A stretch of DNA of 30,233 bases from a virus. Location of the stretch: the IMG/VR virus record IMGVR_UViG_3300044691_000117, positions 1-30,233 of that record; one strand, 5' to 3'. Under the pieces are notes generated by a model. That model did not search any database and had not been told where the DNA came from. It was given only the letters and a program-made list of their open reading frames with translations. Positions 27,334-30,233 of the stretch are shown here, piece by piece. The first letter of the stretch is position 1; each line of letters begins with the position of its first letter. The position numbers and the translations under genes are program-made.

Positions 27334-30233
27334 TGCCCGATATTTTTCTCTATCCGGGCCAAAAAGTCACCCGCGACATCATACTGCGCGCCCCGACTGC
27401 AGCCTTTGCGGCGGCTGCCGAGGCTGCCACCGCAGCTGATGCGCCTACCGAGACGATCGTAACTGCGGCGACCAATACCGAAGCCGCCAGCGCGATCGAC
27501 GCGCCGACCGAGGTCTTCGTCACCGCTGCGACCGGCACTGAGACCGCCACCGCCAGCGACGCTAGTTCCGACATTGCCACCTTCGCGGCAGCAACCGCTG
27601 TTGACGCTGCATCCTCACTGGACGCGCCGACCAACACCGCCATCATGGTGGTGACGAGTGCCGAGCCATGTGCTGGGGTCGATGCTCCATCGGCAGTCGC
27701 GAATGTTCTTGCGGCTGAGGCAGAGCCAGCCACGGCAACCGACTTGCCGAATGGCTCGGCCAACTACGCGCCAATTGCGGTTTCAGATGGCGCGTCCGCT
27801 GCCGATACGCCGTCAGAGGTTTTTGTAACTTCGGCGACGCTAACTGAAACCGCATCAGGTAACGATGTCGAGTCCGATATCGAGTCCGAGTTCGCGGCAG
27901 TTGCCGAACCTGCCACGGCCTCGGACATCCCATCGAACCTTGTAGCCTTTGCGGCGACTTCTGCCGAGGCTGGCTCGGCAATTGATAACGTCTCTGATCT
28001 CGAGACGGCAGCGGCCACCAGCCTTGAGACGGCGACGGCCGCAGACCTGCCAACCAGTGTCGCCAACGTGCTGGTCGCCTGCGCCGAGGCCGCCGCTGGC
28101 AACGATACCACGAGCGTGGTATTCACTACCGCCGCAGCGGTATCCGAGGCGGCATCTTCGACCGATACCGCATCGGAGGTCTTCACCACCGCCGCATCGG
28201 CCACCGACGCCAATGCGGCCACCGATACGCTATCCGACGTCGCCACGTTTGCGGCCACCACGGGCGAGACCGCAGCGAGTTCAGAAGCCTCCTCAGTCTC
28301 TGCCAACTTCGTCACATCTGACGCAGAGATAGCCACAGCAGCCGATCATCCGTCGGACGTTGCCACTATCCTTGCCGCAGTCGCCGATGTGGCTGCCGCT
28401 GCGTCCACCGTTGACGGGCCTGTCAATTACGCTGCGATATTCATCGCTGAAGCCGCGACAGCGACCGATACCATTGCGGACTTCGACGCGACCTTCGCAG
28501 CCGTTGCGGAAGCCGCAGCGGCGACCGATGTGGGCTCCGAGGTTTTTGTCACCGCTGCCTCGTCGTCCGAAACGGCGACGGCCATAGGCTCGGCGGATAC
28601 TATCGAGGCCTTCGCGGCCGCTGGATCTGAGGCCAGCAGTGCCATTGATGCCGTCTCCGACCTTGTCACGTTCGCAGCCGTCGGACTGGAGTCGAACGCC
28701 GCCTCCGACGCGGTCTCCAGCATTTCCGCGCTCGTTGCAGCCGAGACCGAGGCTGGCAGCGCCGCTGATGCACCGAATAATACGGCCACGCTGCTGGCCG
28801 CCAGTCTGGAGGCAACCTCAAGCTCTGACACGACGGTCGGCGTCGCCTCGGTTATTGCCTCCGGCAGCGATACCGGAACTGCGACCGAGATCGTATCCGA
28901 TGCCGCAGCCTTTGCCGCGACCGGCAGTGAGCCAGCATCCGCAACAGAGACCGTAAGCAATATCGCCGTCTTGGTTGCCGCTGAACAGGACGGCGCATCC
29001 TCGGCTGCCACCTCGGACGGGCCGACGAATTACGCCGCGATCTTCTCGGTGGAGACTGCCGCTGCGGCAGAGGTCATCGCCGGGGAGGCTGCGGAGTTCG
29101 CGGTCGATACAGACCAAGCCGTGGCGGCCGAGGCGATGTCGGCGTCTGCGGTATTAGCGGCAACGGTTGGCGAGCCAGCCTCGGCAGTTGATGCAACCGA
29201 CAGAGCTGAGACCTACGCTCTCAGCGAGGCCGACGCGGCTGCGGCCATTGAGACGGTCTCCGAGGTCTGGACTACTGCGGCAACGGTTGCCGATCCAGCG
29301 ACCGCAGCCGACAGCGTGGACCATACGACCGTCCTGTCTGCTAGTGCGGCTGAGGCTTCTACGGCTGCCGACGCGATAGATAATTCCGTGCTGTTCGCTG
29401 CGATGGCGATTGAGCCGGGATCATCGGCAGATGTCGGCTCGGCTTCGACTGCCATAGTCGCAGCACTGTCCGACTTGACGGTGGCAACAGACACGGTTTC
29501 CGAGACCGCAGTGCTGGCGGCTACCGGGACTGAGACTGCCGCAGCAACTGATATTCCAAGCAGCGTTGCCAACTACACTGGCATTTTGGTAGCCGAGCCG
29601 ATCGCGGCAAGCGACGCCCTGTCTGCTGCGGCAGTCGTCGCCACCTCCGATGCTGAGCCAACCTTGGCCAGCGACGTCGTTGCCGATATCGCCAGCGAGT
29701 TCGTCTCGACCGGCGAAGCAGTCTCGGCTTCAGACGTGGCGACCGCCGCCGCAACGCTAATCGTCACCGCTTCTGACGCCGTTTCGGCAGCAGACCATTC
29801 TACAACGATCTCTGGTGTCTCACTCTCCGTTGTCGAGCCATCGGCTGCGGTAGAAGCCTCAACGCCGGTCGTGACGTTCGGTGCAAGTGCTGCAGCAACG
29901 GCTGAGGCTGCCGACGTATCGTCTAATATCGCGATCCTCGGGGTCACTTCTAGCGAGGCAACGGTAGCCTCCGACGCCCAGACCGCTGCAGCCAATTACG
30001 CCGCGAGCCATCAGACGGAGGTAATGGCGGCAGACGACGTCGTCAGCGCCACATTTGCCTCGCTGGCCTCGATCATAGAGGCGGTAGCAGCTTCTGATAT
30101 CGTCGTAGCAACGGGCATAACATGCCAGCAGAGCGATGCAGTTGTCGCCACCGCCAGCGTGGACGCCAGCGTAACACACTTCGCTGCTGTGATGGAGACA
30201 GTGGCGGCTAGCGACATAATCATATCAGCTGGC
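27333..30233 (+). CDS. Giant Ala-rich 20-residue repeat protein, 3' end beyond window
   Basis: GTG 27333 overlaps the last base of the previous stop (TAGTG) and the frame stays open for 967 codons to the right edge. The first residues (MPDIFLYPGQKVTRDIILRA) match a head that I recall from phage and Rhizobiales proteins as I-F-L-Y-P-G-E. From about residue 30, about 47 units of a 20-residue repeat follow, with a core like E-x-A-T-A-x-D-x-x-S-x-V-A-T-F-A-A. After the first residues there is one Arg and no Lys, so the product is very acidic. It may be a tail or surface fibre or a long spacer; the function is unknown. ATG-only gene finders would miss it, and the - strand frames over it are shadows. 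Confidence 0.85.
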   Translation, partial: MPDIFLYPGQKVTRDIILRAPTAAFAAAAEAATAADAPTETIVTAATNTEAASAIDAPTEVFVTAATGTETATASDASSDIATFAAATAVDAASSLDAPTNTAIMVVTSAEPCAGVDAPSAVANVLAAEAEPATATDLPNGSANYAPIAVSDGASAADTPSEVFVTSATLTETASGNDVESDIESEFAAVAEPATASDIPSNLVAFAATSAEAGSAIDNVSDLETAAATSLETATAADLPTSVANVLVACAEAAAGNDTTSVVFTTAAAVSEAASSTDTASEVFTTAASATDANAATDTLSDVATFAATTGETAASSEASSVSANFVTSDAEIATAADHPSDVATILAAVADVAAAASTVDGPVNYAAIFIAEAATATDTIADFDATFAAVAEAAAATDVGSEVFVTAASSSETATAIGSADTIEAFAAAGSEASSAIDAVSDLVTFAAVGLESNAASDAVSSISALVAAETEAGSAADAPNNTATLLAASLEATSSSDTTVGVASVIASGSDTGTATEIVSDAAAFAATGSEPASATETVSNIAVLVAAEQDGASSAATSDGPTNYAAIFSVETAAAAEVIAGEAAEFAVDTDQAVAAEAMSASAVLAATVGEPASAVDATDRAETYALSEADAAAAIETVSEVWTTAATVADPATAADSVDHTTVLSASAAEASTAADAIDNSVLFAAMAIEPGSSADVGSASTAIVAALSDLTVATDTVSETAVLAATGTETAAATDIPSSVANYTGILVAEPIAASDALSAAAVVATSDAEPTLASDVVADIASEFVSTGEAVSASDVATAAATLIVTASDAVSAADHSTTISGVSLSVVEPSAAVEASTPVVTFGASAAATAEAADVSSNIAILGVTSSEATVASDAQTAAANYAASHQTEVMAADDVVSATFASLASIIEAVAASDIVVATGITCQQSDAVVATASVDASVTHFAAVMETVAASDIIISAG
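27420..30233 (+). repeat. About 47 tandem 60-bp (20-codon) coding repeats
   Basis: The repeat period stays near 60 bases from 27420 to the window edge, with only a few units of 19, 21 or 22 codons. DNA units have diverged strongly while the amino-acid pattern is kept, which suggests old duplication under selection for the protein shape rather than recent slippage. Confidence 0.8.

Noticed and set aside
27350-30223. Many long - strand frames over the right end (such as 28427-29011 and 27764-28336)
   Set aside because: They are shadows of the repetitive + strand frame: repeated GCN/GAC/ACC codons leave the reverse frames open too. They lack ribosome sites and start within the repeats.

Overview
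This 30 kb window is a contiguous block of a tailed bacteriophage genome or prophage. The high G+C content, strong Shine-Dalgarno sites, frequent TTG/GTG starts and the style of several small proteins suggest a host among the alphaproteobacteria, most likely a Rhizobiales organism close to Bradyrhizobium. That host assignment comes from memory of the families, not from a database search. Nearly every gene reads on the + strand. The one clear exception is an endonuclease-like gene on the - strand at 20118-20846. No integrase, repressor, tRNA or CRISPR was seen, and both edges cut through genes.

Layout. (1) 1-6406 is a replication and DNA-modification operon. It holds a DnaA domain IV-like protein (cut at the left edge), an MT-A70 adenine methyltransferase, a GapR/RMF-like fusion, a RuvC-like resolvase, a DnaT-like replication protein, a CHC2 zinc-finger primase piece, a Toprim-DnaB-type primase-helicase and a phage Gp37/Gp68 (DUF5131) protein. 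Many neighbours overlap by ATGA or TTGA, so translation is probably coupled. (2) 6407-10098 carries poorly known accessory genes: a protein with an IS110 transposase-like C-terminal domain, a protein with a Tat-like leader, an HNH-AP2 endonuclease and small proteins. It ends in a short gap with two perfect palindromes just before the packaging genes. (3) 10099-11692 encodes small and large terminase. The terL 3' end is repeated 237 bp downstream. (4) 11693-16850 is an unusual cargo region between terminase and portal. It holds a secreted protein, a SANT-like DNA-binding protein, a chain of overlapping micro-genes (five of the seven are predicted membrane peptides), a 46-bp imperfect palindrome and three likely virion or accessory proteins. 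(5) 16851-24228 is the head module: portal fused to an Acb1-like 2H phosphoesterase, MuF-like protein, protease-scaffold (DUF2213), cement protein and DUF2184 major capsid. (6) 24298-30233 is late structural and adsorption genes, including an SGNH-hydrolase virion protein and, at the right edge, a giant open frame made of about 47 units of a 20-residue alanine-rich repeat. This last frame starts with GTG and runs off the window.

How it works together. The left operon would copy and mark phage DNA. The terminase, portal and head genes build and fill the capsid. The right-hand genes probably make tail or surface structures that modify or bind host polysaccharide. The portal-Acb1 fusion suggests resistance to CBASS (cyclic-nucleotide) defence. 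The micro-gene cluster is a candidate for membrane or lysis functions.
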